A stretch of DNA of 64,000 bases, from NCBI RefSeq assembly GCF_022631235.3, contig NZ_CP093310.2:2418001-2482000 (forward strand), read 5' to 3'. A model generated the notes under the pieces. That model was not told the origin of the DNA. It did not search any database and saw only the letters and a list, made by a program, of their open reading frames with translations. Shown here in pieces: positions 48,369 through 57,264 of the stretch (the first letter of the stretch is position 1; each line of letters starts with the position of its first letter). This DNA comes from Psychrobacter raelei (GTDB lineage: Bacteria; Pseudomonadota; Gammaproteobacteria; Pseudomonadales; Moraxellaceae). Both the position numbers and the translations under genes were made by a program.

Positions 48369-48472
48369 GATGCCTCTGGGTTACGAATCCAAACTTTTAG
48401 CTTTTTGGCTTCTTTACTATGCGAAAAGTCAGCTCAAAGCTGTCGCGAATGTTGTCTTTATAAGGATAATTT

Positions 48473-49291
48473 TTATCTTACTGCCGGTTTTATAGGTATT
48501 CCGATTGTATCTTGTAGCGCTTTAAGCCTAACCCCTTGTCTTATCATACGAGGGGTTTGGGCGTCGTCACCTAGCTGCAGATGCATCTCATTATACAAAT
48601 TTTGGGCATAAGCCACCTCACCACTGTCTAATAAGAGATCAACCAACTCTAAATGTGCGCTAACATTGCCGCGATCAAGCTCAAGTACTTGCACCCAAGC
48701 TTGGCTGGCCAATTGGGTGTCGCCAAGCTGCCGTGCAGTAAGGCCTAGGTTTTGTAACGCCTTTATACGTCCCTCATACCCTAAGGCTAAGCCAGCTATT
48801 TTAAATTGCGCCAGCGCCGCTTGATACTGGCCACTTTGGGACAAATACACCCCATAGTTATTATGCGCCGGCATAAAGCTTGGGTCATGCTTGATCGCTT
48901 GACGAAAAAATCTGTCTGCCTGAGCCCAATTGTGCGCACTGCCCTCACGCTGTAGTAGCAGTGCCTGCATATCATAAGCGGGCGCATAAGCCTTATCCGC
49001 CTCAAGCGCTCTATTAAGCTGGCGCTGTGCGGCATCTAACTGGCCTGTATTTAAATACTGCGCCGCCATCTGTGTTCTTATGTCGGCCACTTGCCTACTC
49101 GCAGTTGGCGCACTATGAGCAGGCCCATTTACGCCTGTCACTGAGCCGATAGACTGGCAGCCTATCATTAAAAGCAGTACGCTAAGCAGCAAGCTTGCAT
49201 AACACAAACGGGTCAATCTAAAGTGCGTCAGGCGCAACCTACTATGGGCACTCGATGAGTTAAAGCCATACTGCTGCCTGCTGGTTGTCAT
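48473..49291 (-). CDS. pilW: Type IV pilus stability lipoprotein PilW/PilF
   Basis: Outer-membrane TPR lipoprotein needed for assembly and stability of the PilQ secretin. Signal peptide with lipobox LMIGC (Cys45), then about six TPR units starting QVADIRTQMAAQYLNTGQLDAAQRQLNRAL. 272 residues. Position between rlmN and rodZ is conserved in pseudomonads. The gene is called pilF in Pseudomonas and pilW in Neisseria. Confidence 0.9.
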   Translation of the reverse strand: MTTSRQQYGFNSSSAHSRLRLTHFRLTRLCYASLLLSVLLLMIGCQSIGSVTGVNGPAHSAPTASRQVADIRTQMAAQYLNTGQLDAAQRQLNRALEADKAYAPAYDMQALLLQREGSAHNWAQADRFFRQAIKHDPSFMPAHNNYGVYLSQSGQYQAALAQFKIAGLALGYEGRIKALQNLGLTARQLGDTQLASQAWVQVLELDRGNVSAHLELVDLLLDSGEVAYAQNLYNEMHLQLGDDAQTPRMIRQGVRLKALQDTIGIPIKPAVR

Positions 49292-49491
49292 CGATATCCT
49301 TATAAAGGGCTTGCGCCAATTGCACCTTAATGGCTAAGCGTTAATATACCATCCTGTAAACAGTATTGTAACGACCTAGCCTAGATTGTGCACCTAAAAC
49401 ATATAAACTTTTTATCATAATGCAAGCAGGCTTAAGGTTTCAAGTGCTTAAAGACTAATAAATACTCATGACAGTTAATCTATTGCCGCTA

Positions 49492-50703
49492 CTAACCCTC
49501 GCTTTGCTGCTCATTGGCTGCAAGCTGTTTAATACTTTGCTGCCATTTTGCCGAGCGGCGGGTTCTGTCTGCCACCTGCCCGACCAGCTGACCACAAGCT
49601 GCATCAATGTCATCGCCACGAGTTTGACGAATAGTACACACAAACCCTGCATTATTTAAGATGTTGCTAAAGGCATGGATGCGATTGTTACTTGAGCGGT
49701 CATAAGGCGCATGCGGGAACGGATTAAATGGAATTAAGTTAATCTTACTGGGTAGGCCGTCTAATAAGGCCACCAACTGCTGTGCATGCTCATCGCTATC
49801 ATTGACGCCCGCTAGCATCACATACTCAATGGTCACATGTTTTTTGTGGCGCGGATTGTTGTCATGGACATACGCCTTGGCCGCAGCGATAAGCTCACTT
49901 AGTGGATATTTTTTATTAATGGGCACCAGCTCATTGCGCAGCTCATCATTGGGCGCATGCAACGAGATGGCTAACGCCACATCAATATCCTTGTAAAGCT
50001 CATACATCTTGGGCACAACCCCTGAGGTCGATAAAGTCACACGGCGCTTTGATAACCCATAAGCATGATCTGAGAGCATCAGACCCATAGAGGACACCAC
50101 AGGCGTATAGTTCAACAGCGGCTCGCCCATGCCCATCATCACCACGTTGGTCACATTGTTTTGCCACTCGGTGCTATCAACCCCTTCCATATACGACGCA
50201 TTGGCCACCCAAAGCTGACCGATGATTTCGGCAGCGGTCAAATCCCGCTCAAAGCCTTGTTTGCCAGTACTACAAAAGCTGCAATCGAGCGCACAGCCCA
50301 CTTGCGATGAGATACACAGGGTTTTTCGCCCATTGACCTTGCTGTCATCAGCAGGAATCAATACGGTCTCAACCAATGAGCCGCCAGCCACTTTAAACAC
50401 CCATTTACGTGTACCATCTTCGCTAAACTCTTTGTGCACCACTTCAGGCAGCTCAATACACGCCTGCTCGCTTAACTTCTCACGCAGACCCTTGGATAAG
50501 TTGGTCATTTGTGCAAAATCTGTGACCCCATGCTGATAAATCCATTTCATAACCTGAGTGGCACGAAATGGCTTTTCACCAATGTGTTTAAAATACGCAC
50601 CCAATTGCTCTTGGTTCATACCCAAGATATTGGTTTTGGTCGGGGCATTAGGATGGAATGTAGCGGGCGTGCTGTCTGCAGGCTGCATGGGGATTTTGGT
50701 CAT
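49492..50703 (-). CDS. rlmN: Dual-specificity RNA methyltransferase RlmN
   Basis: Radical-SAM enzyme that methylates C2 of A2503 in 23S rRNA and A37 of some tRNAs. The 403 residues include the cluster motif [21 protein letters not shown], the catalytic Cys in [20 protein letters not shown] and the RlmN C-terminal RTRR. A non-conserved ~20-residue N-terminal tail is present. A 200-bp gap separates it from pilW. Confidence 0.96.
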   Translation of the reverse strand: MTKIPMQPADSTPATFHPNAPTKTNILGMNQEQLGAYFKHIGEKPFRATQVMKWIYQHGVTDFAQMTNLSKGLREKLSEQACIELPEVVHKEFSEDGTRKWVFKVAGGSLVETVLIPADDSKVNGRKTLCISSQVGCALDCSFCSTGKQGFERDLTAAEIIGQLWVANASYMEGVDSTEWQNNVTNVVMMGMGEPLLNYTPVVSSMGLMLSDHAYGLSKRRVTLSTSGVVPKMYELYKDIDVALAISLHAPNDELRNELVPINKKYPLSELIAAAKAYVHDNNPRHKKHVTIEYVMLAGVNDSDEHAQQLVALLDGLPSKINLIPFNPFPHAPYDRSSNNRIHAFSNILNNAGFVCTIRQTRGDDIDAACGQLVGQVADRTRRSAKWQQSIKQLAANEQQSEG

Positions 50704-50889
50704 GATGACTTATCTAACCTAAGTTGGATGTGTGGATGGGTATACAGATGATCAATCAAGGCTGATTGATAAGAGGTTGTCACTCTATTTGACGTATTAT
50801 AACTTAATTTGATGACTTATATTGATACAAGCCTCTATGTTATCAAGATGTTATCAAGCCCGACATACACTGGCTGTGAATTAACAATG

Positions 50890-50926
50890 AAAAAACGGCT
50901 AAGCACTCAGCTCAGCCGTCTTTTTG
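50890..50926 (-). terminator. Intrinsic terminator of ndk
   Basis: ACGGCT and AGCCGT with an extended loop, followed in the minus direction by a T6 run; about 75 bp past the ndk stop. It separates ndk from rlmN. Confidence 0.7.
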
Positions 50927-51001
50927 TTAGGCTAATGCCCAACGGGTGTGATAAATACGGTGTTATACATGCATTGTCTAACACTGACAACATAAGTCAA
51001 A

Positions 51002-51433
51002 TTAACGAGTACGGTCTAGCACTTCGTTGTCGCTGAAGAAATAAGCGATTTCACGTTTTGCTGATTCAGCAGAGTCTGAACCATGTACAGCGTTTTCATC
51101 AATGCTTGAAGCGAAATCTTTACGGATTGTACCTTCAGCAGCTTCCGCTGGGTTAGTGGCACCCATGATTTCACGGTGCTTAGCGATGGCGTTTTCGCCC
51201 TCTAATACAGACACAACCACAGGACCTGACGTCATGAAAGATACTAGGTCATTGTAGAATGGACGTTCTTTGTGCTCAGCATAAAAACCGCCAGCTTTTT
51301 CGTCGTCAAGATGTAGCATTTTTGCGCCAACAATCTTAAGACCCGCTTCTTCAAAACGGCTGTAAATAGCGCCGATGTGGTTGCCGCCTACAGCATCAGG
51401 TTTGATGATAGATAAAGTGCGTTCGATAGCCAT
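51002..51433 (-). CDS. ndk: Nucleoside diphosphate kinase
   Basis: Transfers the gamma-phosphate between NTPs and NDPs. 143 residues from the ATG at 51431-51433, which has AAGGAGCTT upstream: [15 protein letters not shown], the active-site block in [18 protein letters not shown] (catalytic His) and a C-terminal FSDNEVLDR. Typical length. The open frame extends 25 codons further upstream but that sequence is not NDK-like. Confidence 0.97.
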
Positions 51434-52273
51434 GATTAAGCTCCTTAAATTAAGTGAAGGGATTGCAAATAAAACAGGGTATAAAAGACACAGCCACTTT
51501 AGTAGCACTTATGCCTTTAAACTGCGCTTATTATAACGGCTCAGCTTCTAAATGATAGGAAAAAATAAATCTCGTTCGCAAAATAGAAACAATTAGACAC
51601 CAAGACTTAACTTTTATGTCTTATTTTTTAGCCGATTTTAGGGGTTGGCTGCAGTCTTGCTGTGTTTAAATCACCTCACTATTTTGACCCAACTATCACA
51701 TAACCTTGTGCTAATCTTGCGCTAACCTTGCTGTTATTTTATAGCCTCTAAATTTTAACCAAAATACGGGACGAAAGTGCGCCTAAAATTAGGTTTCAGA
51801 GCAAATATTAGCTATAATTGGCGCCGTATAATTAAGGCCCAGAGAAAGCTGACTGATGACGCATCACTGCCCTAATGATTTAGTGGATTTGGTTGAGAGA
51901 GAACAACCGCATATCCGCCCTAATTTCACCCACTGAGTTAATAGCAAAACCTGTAACAGCACTAGCCATATCATTTAATCCGTCCCATTCTATCCCGTCT
52001 CCTATTTATATGTATGCACAGAGCTTTTGGTTCTTGGCAGGGAGGACTATTTATATGATTTTTGGCGCAATAAATAAAGGTGAAAGGCCGGTATTCATAA
52101 TGAACAAGTCAGTACTAAAAGCTCATATGCAAACCTAACGATTAAAAAACGTATTACAAACCTTGATACTAACGCTTAAATACTAACGCTTAAATACTAA
52201 CCGCTTAAATACTAACCCCTTAAATACTAACCCCTTAAACTAACATATCAATAAAAGTGACAAAGGATATTTC
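51434..52273. other. Long gap between ndk and the GltB-like gene
   Basis: About 840 bp with no convincing gene. It holds a degenerate 11-bp triple repeat (51702-51733), a 5-copy tandem repeat (52167-52239) and a 41-codon minus-strand open stretch around 51885-52007 with protein-like composition that could be a remnant of a decayed gene. Confidence 0.5.
52167..52239. repeat. 14/15-bp tandem repeat, five copies
   Basis: TACTAACGCTTAAA twice (14 bp), then TACTAACCGCTTAAA and TACTAACCCCTTAAA twice (15 bp), followed by a partial CTAAC. It ends about 35 bp before the GltB-like start codon. One-base length changes suggest slippage. Confidence 0.93.
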
Positions 52274-54019
52274 ATGCCACAATCTCAAACTGCCCCACGT
52301 ACTAAAGCACAAAGCATTGAACGTAATGAGCGCCAATACCAAGTGGGCGTACTAAAAAGATATGGCCTATTAATAGGTGTCTCATTAATTACTGTTATTG
52401 CCGTGTTATTGTCGATTTGGTGGTTGGCCCTTTTGGCTGGTGTGCTGGTCATGGTCGGTATCTATGACTTATTACAATCCAAACATGCCGTGCTATACAA
52501 CTACCCTATTGCCGGTCATATCCGCTACTTTTTGGAAAGCTATCGCCCTGAGATTCGCCAGTACTTTATTGAAAATGACAAAGAGGAAGTGCCTTTTTCA
52601 CGCCAGCAGCGCGCCTTGGTCTATCAGCGTGCTAAGAATGTCAGTGATACAAATGCATTTGGTACGCTAGATGACTTATATACTCAAGGCAAAGAGTGGT
52701 TTTTACAATCTCAAACCAGCCACCCTCTAGATGTAGAGGATTTTCGCATTATCGTGGGGAATGAGCACTGTAAACAGCCTTATTCTATGTCGGTATTTAA
52801 CATCTCAGCGATGAGCTTTGGTAGTCTATCAGGCAATGCGATTATGGCATTGAACCAAGGCGCTAAAATGGGCGGCTTCGCTCATGATACCGGAGAGGGC
52901 GCCATCAGTCCTTATCACCGCAAGTTTGGTGGCGATCTAATTTGGGAGCTGGGCACGGGCTACTTTGGCTGCCGTGATGATCACGGTAACTTTAATCCAG
53001 AGCTGTTTGAGATGCATGCCAAAGAAGATCAGGTAAAAATGATTGAGGTTAAATTATCTCAAGGCGCCAAACCAGGCAAAGGCGGTGTCTTACCGGCCGA
53101 AAAGATTACAGAAGAGATTGCCCAAACTCGCCGTATCCCAATGGGAGAAGACTGTGTATCGCCCTCTACCCACTCAGCCTTTAGTACTCCGCGCGAGCTG
53201 GTTCATTTTTTACAGCAGCTGCGTGAGTTATCTGGTGGTAAGCCTGTGGGCTTTAAGCTATGTATTGGTCAGCCTTGGCAGTTTATGGCAATAGTCAAGG
53301 CCATGATTGAAGAGGACAACTATCCTGACTTTATCGTGGTAGATGGCGCAGAAGGTGGTACGGGCGCTGCTCCTGTAGAGTTTATGGACAGTGTGGGTAT
53401 GCCATTAATTGACGGCTTTTTATTTGTACACAACACCCTAGTGGGCGCAGGTATTCGTGATAAAATAAAAATCGGTGTCAGTGGTAAGATTGTCTCAGCC
53501 TTTGATATTGCCAAAATGTTGGCACTGGGGGCAGACTGGTGTAACTCGGCGCGCGGCTTTATGTTCGCAGTCGGCTGTATCCAATCTCGCTCTTGTCATA
53601 CCAACACCTGTCCGACCGGTGTGGCAACCCAAGATCCGTATCGCGAAAAAGCACTGGACGTGCCCAGCAAGTCTGAACGTGTGGCAAGCTTCCATAAAAA
53701 CACGCTAAAATCACTGGCCAACTTCGTCGGCGCTGTGGGTCTATCGCATCCTTACGACTTACACCCTTATCATGTGGCACGTCGTATGGATGATGGCTCC
53801 ATCAAGCTATTGTCTAGATGCTTTTACTTTATAGATGAAGGGGCATTATTGACCATGAATGCCCGTTCAGAGATTTATAATCAGATGTGGGTAATGGCAG
53901 ATCCCGATAGCTTCAAAGCCGATAACGAAGCCTATATTGCTTATAATGAAGACTCACGTCACACCCATAAAAATGCGGCGGTGGACACTGAGCACTTAGT
54001 ATTCCCAACCGATATGTAA
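52274..54019 (+). CDS. FMN-binding glutamate synthase-like protein
   Basis: Membrane-anchored relative of the glutamate synthase large-subunit FMN domain, without the glutaminase domain. Two membrane segments lie near residues 29-70. The GltS barrel follows: SAMSFGSLSGNAIMALNQGA, GFAHDTGEGAISPYH, VVDGAEGGTGAAPVEF, and the 3Fe-4S cysteine block GCIQSRSCHTNTCPTG. 581 residues. The reaction of these stand-alone proteins is not firmly established. An ORF for a lipoprotein begins 20 bp after the stop. Confidence 0.88.
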   Translation: MPQSQTAPRTKAQSIERNERQYQVGVLKRYGLLIGVSLITVIAVLLSIWWLALLAGVLVMVGIYDLLQSKHAVLYNYPIAGHIRYFLESYRPEIRQYFIENDKEEVPFSRQQRALVYQRAKNVSDTNAFGTLDDLYTQGKEWFLQSQTSHPLDVEDFRIIVGNEHCKQPYSMSVFNISAMSFGSLSGNAIMALNQGAKMGGFAHDTGEGAISPYHRKFGGDLIWELGTGYFGCRDDHGNFNPELFEMHAKEDQVKMIEVKLSQGAKPGKGGVLPAEKITEEIAQTRRIPMGEDCVSPSTHSAFSTPRELVHFLQQLRELSGGKPVGFKLCIGQPWQFMAIVKAMIEEDNYPDFIVVDGAEGGTGAAPVEFMDSVGMPLIDGFLFVHNTLVGAGIRDKIKIGVSGKIVSAFDIAKMLALGADWCNSARGFMFAVGCIQSRSCHTNTCPTGVATQDPYREKALDVPSKSERVASFHKNTLKSLANFVGAVGLSHPYDLHPYHVARRMDDGSIKLLSRCFYFIDEGALLTMNARSEIYNQMWVMADPDSFKADNEAYIAYNEDSRHTHKNAAVDTEHLVFPTDM

Positions 54020-54039
54020 TCTTGTTTAAAGGCCCCTTT

Positions 54040-54969
54040 ATGACCCTAACCCAGCTCACACTCAACTTGCGTAAACCTTCCTTGGTGATGAGCCTGGTGT
54101 TAGGGACATTATTGGCCTTAACCGGCTGCAAACACGAAGAGCTTGATGATTTCATTCAAAGCGTCAAGGGCGCCGCTGACTCTGACGAGCAGTTTTGTCA
54201 CTCAAGCTCACAGCCTTTTAATCATGCTTTATGCAGTATTTCACAAAGCCAGCTATCGCAAGCACAAGCGCCTTTATCGCTGCGCTTATTTTGGAAATCT
54301 GGCCAGTGGCAAGCGGGTGAAAATCAGCCACAAGCCGCCATTGTCGATCAAGATAAATCTCATGAGCCGCTTTATAAGTTTGATACCCTGATTAAAGATT
54401 TGCCCAAAGACAGCGAGCTGAAGTTTGCTGCCAATGCAGGTATGTATGATGGCAACTTTGCTCCTATTGGCTATACGGTCATCCAAGGCCGACAGATATT
54501 ATCGCTCAATTTAAAGCAAGGAGGTGGTAATTTTCATTTATTACCCAATGGCGTATTGTGGTGGGATAAGGCCAATCACGTGCATATCACAGAAAGCACA
54601 CAGCTTGATGCGATGCTAAAAAGTGGCGAAGCCAAACCTTGGTATGCTACCCAATCTGGCCCTATGCTGGTGATTGATGGTCATATCCATCCCAAGTTTA
54701 ATAATGATAGCACCTCCAAAAAAATCCGTAATGGTGTGGGGGTCTGTGACGGCAGTCAAATCCATTTTGTGACCAGTCGTGAGCCGGTCAACTTTTATCA
54801 GTTTGCCCGTTTTTTTAAAGAGGATCTGCACTGCGATAATGCTCTGTTTTTAGATGGTGGGGTGGCTTCCGCTTTGTACGCGCCGGATGTTGCTGCTCAA
54901 GAAGAAAAAAACATGGGGGTCATGGTGGGACTTATTGAGACCCATCCTGACTCACAACATGATCAGTAA
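54040..54969 (+). CDS. Phosphodiester glycosidase-like (NAGPA/DUF2233) lipoprotein
   Basis: Predicted outer-membrane lipoprotein of 309 residues: signal peptide with lipobox LALTGC, then a NAGPA-type domain with FAANAGMYDGNFAPIGYTV, a GPMLVIDGHIHPKF block and the C-terminal DNALFLDGGVASALY. The family includes enzymes that remove GlcNAc from phosphodiester-linked sugars. The ATG at 54040 has AAAGG upstream; a TTG at 54022 is an alternative. Probably cotranscribed with the GltB-like gene. Function here is unknown. Confidence 0.82.
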   Translation: MTLTQLTLNLRKPSLVMSLVLGTLLALTGCKHEELDDFIQSVKGAADSDEQFCHSSSQPFNHALCSISQSQLSQAQAPLSLRLFWKSGQWQAGENQPQAAIVDQDKSHEPLYKFDTLIKDLPKDSELKFAANAGMYDGNFAPIGYTVIQGRQILSLNLKQGGGNFHLLPNGVLWWDKANHVHITESTQLDAMLKSGEAKPWYATQSGPMLVIDGHIHPKFNNDSTSKKIRNGVGVCDGSQIHFVTSREPVNFYQFARFFKEDLHCDNALFLDGGVASALYAPDVAAQEEKNMGVMVGLIETHPDSQHDQ

Positions 54970-55166
54970 CCCTCACGGGCCAACTAAGCGCAATAGCCCA
55001 CCCTTTCTTCATGGATTTTTGCTACAATGTGCGCTAAATTTTACCCTCTATTTAATAGTCGTACTTAACCTCATATCCAAGGGTCGTTTTTATTGATTGT
55101 TATTGATGAGCGATCTTCCACTTTATTTTATTACCTTAAATCACATCAAATTAAGAGAGACAAATC

Positions 55167-56258
55167 ATGGGCTTTAATTGTGGCATCGTGGGCTTACCAA
55201 ACGTTGGAAAATCAACTTTATTTAATGCGTTAACCAAAGCGGGTATTGCCGCAGAAAACTTTCCATTTTGTACCAAAGATCCTAACGTCGGTATCGTACC
55301 TGTACCTGATCCACGTCTAAACAAACTGGCCGAAATTGTAAAGCCTGAGCGTGTATTGCCGACCACTATGGAATTTGTGGATATTGCTGGTCTGGTAGCT
55401 GGCGCATCACAAGGTGAAGGGATGGGTAACCAGTTCTTAGCCAATATCCGTGAGACCGATGCGATCGCTCACGTGGTACGCTGCTTCGATGATGACAACG
55501 TCATCCACGTAGATGGCCGTGTCAGCCCTATTGATGATATCGAAACCATCAATACTGAGCTGGCTTTGGCTGACTTAGAAGCCGTTGAGCGTGCTATTGT
55601 GAACTTGACTAAAAAGGCTAAGGGCAATGACAAAGATGCTCAAGCCACCCTTGATGTGTTCAAAAAAATCGAACCTTTATTGGCCGAAGGCAAAGCTGCG
55701 CGCGGTGCCAACTTAGATCAAGATGAGAAAAAGCTGATTAAAAGCTATGGCCTAATTACTTTAAAGCCCACCATGTATATTGCCAACGTCAGTGAAGATG
55801 GATTTGAGAACAATCCTTATCTTGACGCTGTTCGTGACTATGCGGCCAAAGAAGAGGCAATCGTATTGCCTTTATGCAACCAAATTGAAGCAGAAATCTC
55901 TCAATTAGATGAGGCAGATAAAGCCGACTTCTTAGAGGGCATGGGCATGGAAGAGGCAGGTCTTGACCAAGTCATTCGCTTGGGCTACAAACTGCTCGAT
56001 ATGCAAACCTACTTCACCGCTGGTGTTAAAGAAGTACGTGCTTGGACTGTGAAAGTGGGCGCCACGGCACCTGAAGCGGCTGGGGTTATCCACACTGACT
56101 TTGAGCGCGGCTTCATTCGTGCCGAAGTGATTGCTTATGAAGACTTCATTGAGCATGGCGGCGAAAAAGGCGCAGCTGCTGCCGGTAAGTCTCGCTTAGA
56201 GGGCAAGACCTATATCGTCCAAGATGGCGATGTGATGCACTTTAGATTTAATGTGTAG
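55167..56258 (+). CDS. ychF: Ribosome-binding ATPase YchF/OLA1
   Basis: Obg-related P-loop protein that prefers ATP over GTP and binds ribosomes. The 363 residues start [20 protein letters not shown], contain [20 protein letters not shown], and end in a TGS domain ([13 protein letters not shown]). Normal length; AGAGAG precedes the ATG. pth, a common upstream neighbour, is absent. Confidence 0.97.
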   Translation: MGFNCGIVGLPNVGKSTLFNALTKAGIAAENFPFCTKDPNVGIVPVPDPRLNKLAEIVKPERVLPTTMEFVDIAGLVAGASQGEGMGNQFLANIRETDAIAHVVRCFDDDNVIHVDGRVSPIDDIETINTELALADLEAVERAIVNLTKKAKGNDKDAQATLDVFKKIEPLLAEGKAARGANLDQDEKKLIKSYGLITLKPTMYIANVSEDGFENNPYLDAVRDYAAKEEAIVLPLCNQIEAEISQLDEADKADFLEGMGMEEAGLDQVIRLGYKLLDMQTYFTAGVKEVRAWTVKVGATAPEAAGVIHTDFERGFIRAEVIAYEDFIEHGGEKGAAAAGKSRLEGKTYIVQDGDVMHFRFNV

Positions 56259-56345
56259 CTTTAGCTTTACGCTGATAAAAAGTAAATAGCAGCTCACGTT
56301 ACTTAGGGTAAAAGACTCTTTATTTTGCCCTAATGCTGAGACCTA

Positions 56346-56380
56346 AAAAAAGCCGACCTTGTAAATAACTCAACGGTCGG
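56346..56380 (+). terminator. Intrinsic terminator of ychF
   Basis: AAGCCGACC and GGTCGGCTT form a stem, with an A7 run before and a T-rich tail after, about 90 bp past the stop. Confidence 0.82.
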
Positions 56381-56399
56381 CTTTATTTTACAATATTAT

Positions 56400-56414
56400 T
56401 GTTATAATATAACA
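56400..56414 (+). promoter_or_regulatory. Zur-box-like palindrome over a -10 box
   Basis: TGTTATA-A-TATAACA is a perfect 15-bp palindrome and equals the core of the Zur operator of gammaproteobacteria (GTTATAATATAAC). The embedded TATAAT (56403-56408) suggests the site overlaps the -10 element, the classic position for repression. It lies about 80 bp before the histidine-rich lipoprotein gene and after the ychF terminator. Zur regulation is inferred. Confidence 0.7.
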
Positions 56415-56495
56415 TACTATTGTGGCTGTATTTTCGGCTGGATCTAACCCAGCCTGTTATCGCTAACTTGCGTTTGCTATTTTATAGGATTTTTT

Positions 56496-57113
56496 ATGTC
56501 ACCTTTGTCTTTTTACCATCGATTGACTTTAGCCTCTGCTACTCAAATGACAGGTGGTCGTTTGAGCGGTTTATTACTACTTAGCGCCTGTCTAGGCTTG
56601 ACGGCTTGCCAGCCTAATGAGCCCTCGAATGCCCCCAACACCGATACCCAAGAGCAGCATGAACATTCTGAACATGACGATCATCAGACTGATCACGCAG
56701 AGCATGGCCATGACGAACATGACGAACAGGCTCATGACGAACACGATGAGCATGACCATGAGGCAGCCGCTCATCATCACGACCATGCCGACCAGCCACG
56801 TATCACCTTTAAGTGTCAGCCTGAAGGCGACATTAGCGTCTACTATCATAACGATGATGAGCCAAAGACCGCCCACCTACTGCTAGATGGCCTAGAGTAT
56901 GACTTAGTTGAAGACAGCAACCTGCCCGCACAGACTTATATCAGCAGCCTTGGTCTAGATGACAGCCACGGCTTAGTGTGGCAAGTACAAGATAAGCAGG
57001 CGAGCTTATTTTCAGTGCCTACCGCACTTGCTAAAGCCAAATCAATTAACGACCAAGCTCATCTTGAACAGCAAAATAAACTATACAACTGTCAGCAAAC
57101 CGGCCAAATGTAG
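56496..57113 (+). CDS. Histidine-rich lipoprotein with MliC-like domain
   Basis: 205-residue predicted lipoprotein: lipobox LTAC (Cys38), a linker (about residues 50-100) with 16 His among Asp/Glu, then a ~100-residue beta-rich domain. It starts FKCQPEGDISVYYHNDDEPK, with LLLDGLEYDL and GLVWQVQDKQASLF, and ends in YNCQQTG. The layout, with paired cysteines (107 and 199), resembles MliC-type lysozyme inhibitors. The linker looks zinc-binding, and the upstream palindrome at 56400 agrees. AGGA precedes the ATG. Homology to MliC is by eye only; no family is certain. Confidence 0.75.
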   Translation: MSPLSFYHRLTLASATQMTGGRLSGLLLLSACLGLTACQPNEPSNAPNTDTQEQHEHSEHDDHQTDHAEHGHDEHDEQAHDEHDEHDHEAAAHHHDHADQPRITFKCQPEGDISVYYHNDDEPKTAHLLLDGLEYDLVEDSNLPAQTYISSLGLDDSHGLVWQVQDKQASLFSVPTALAKAKSINDQAHLEQQNKLYNCQQTGQM

Positions 57114-57264
57114 CCGCTCTCTGATAAACAATCACAGATAAGCGAGCTATAAAATGAGCGGTGGGTGGTTTTAGTGCCCGGTGATAAAAAATAGCACATA
57201 AGACGGGGCATGGGTTTTTCTGGTATGCTAATTAACACTGTTTTTTTTGTTGATTTGGTGACTT

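Noticed and set aside
51893..52138. 81-codon plus-strand frame in the ndk/GltB-like gap.
   Set aside because: TTG start without ribosome site and a composition like the antisense of coding sequence; not a credible gene.
56655..56790. CAT/GAC-rich stretch as a DNA repeat array or CRISPR-like region.
   Set aside because: It is the coding sequence of the His/Asp/Glu linker in an intact gene, with no spaced identical repeats.
56592..56886. Several Met/Val- or His/Arg-rich frames overlapping the histidine-rich lipoprotein.
   Set aside because: They arise from the repeated CAT/GAC codons of the His/Asp linker read in other frames; no ribosome sites.
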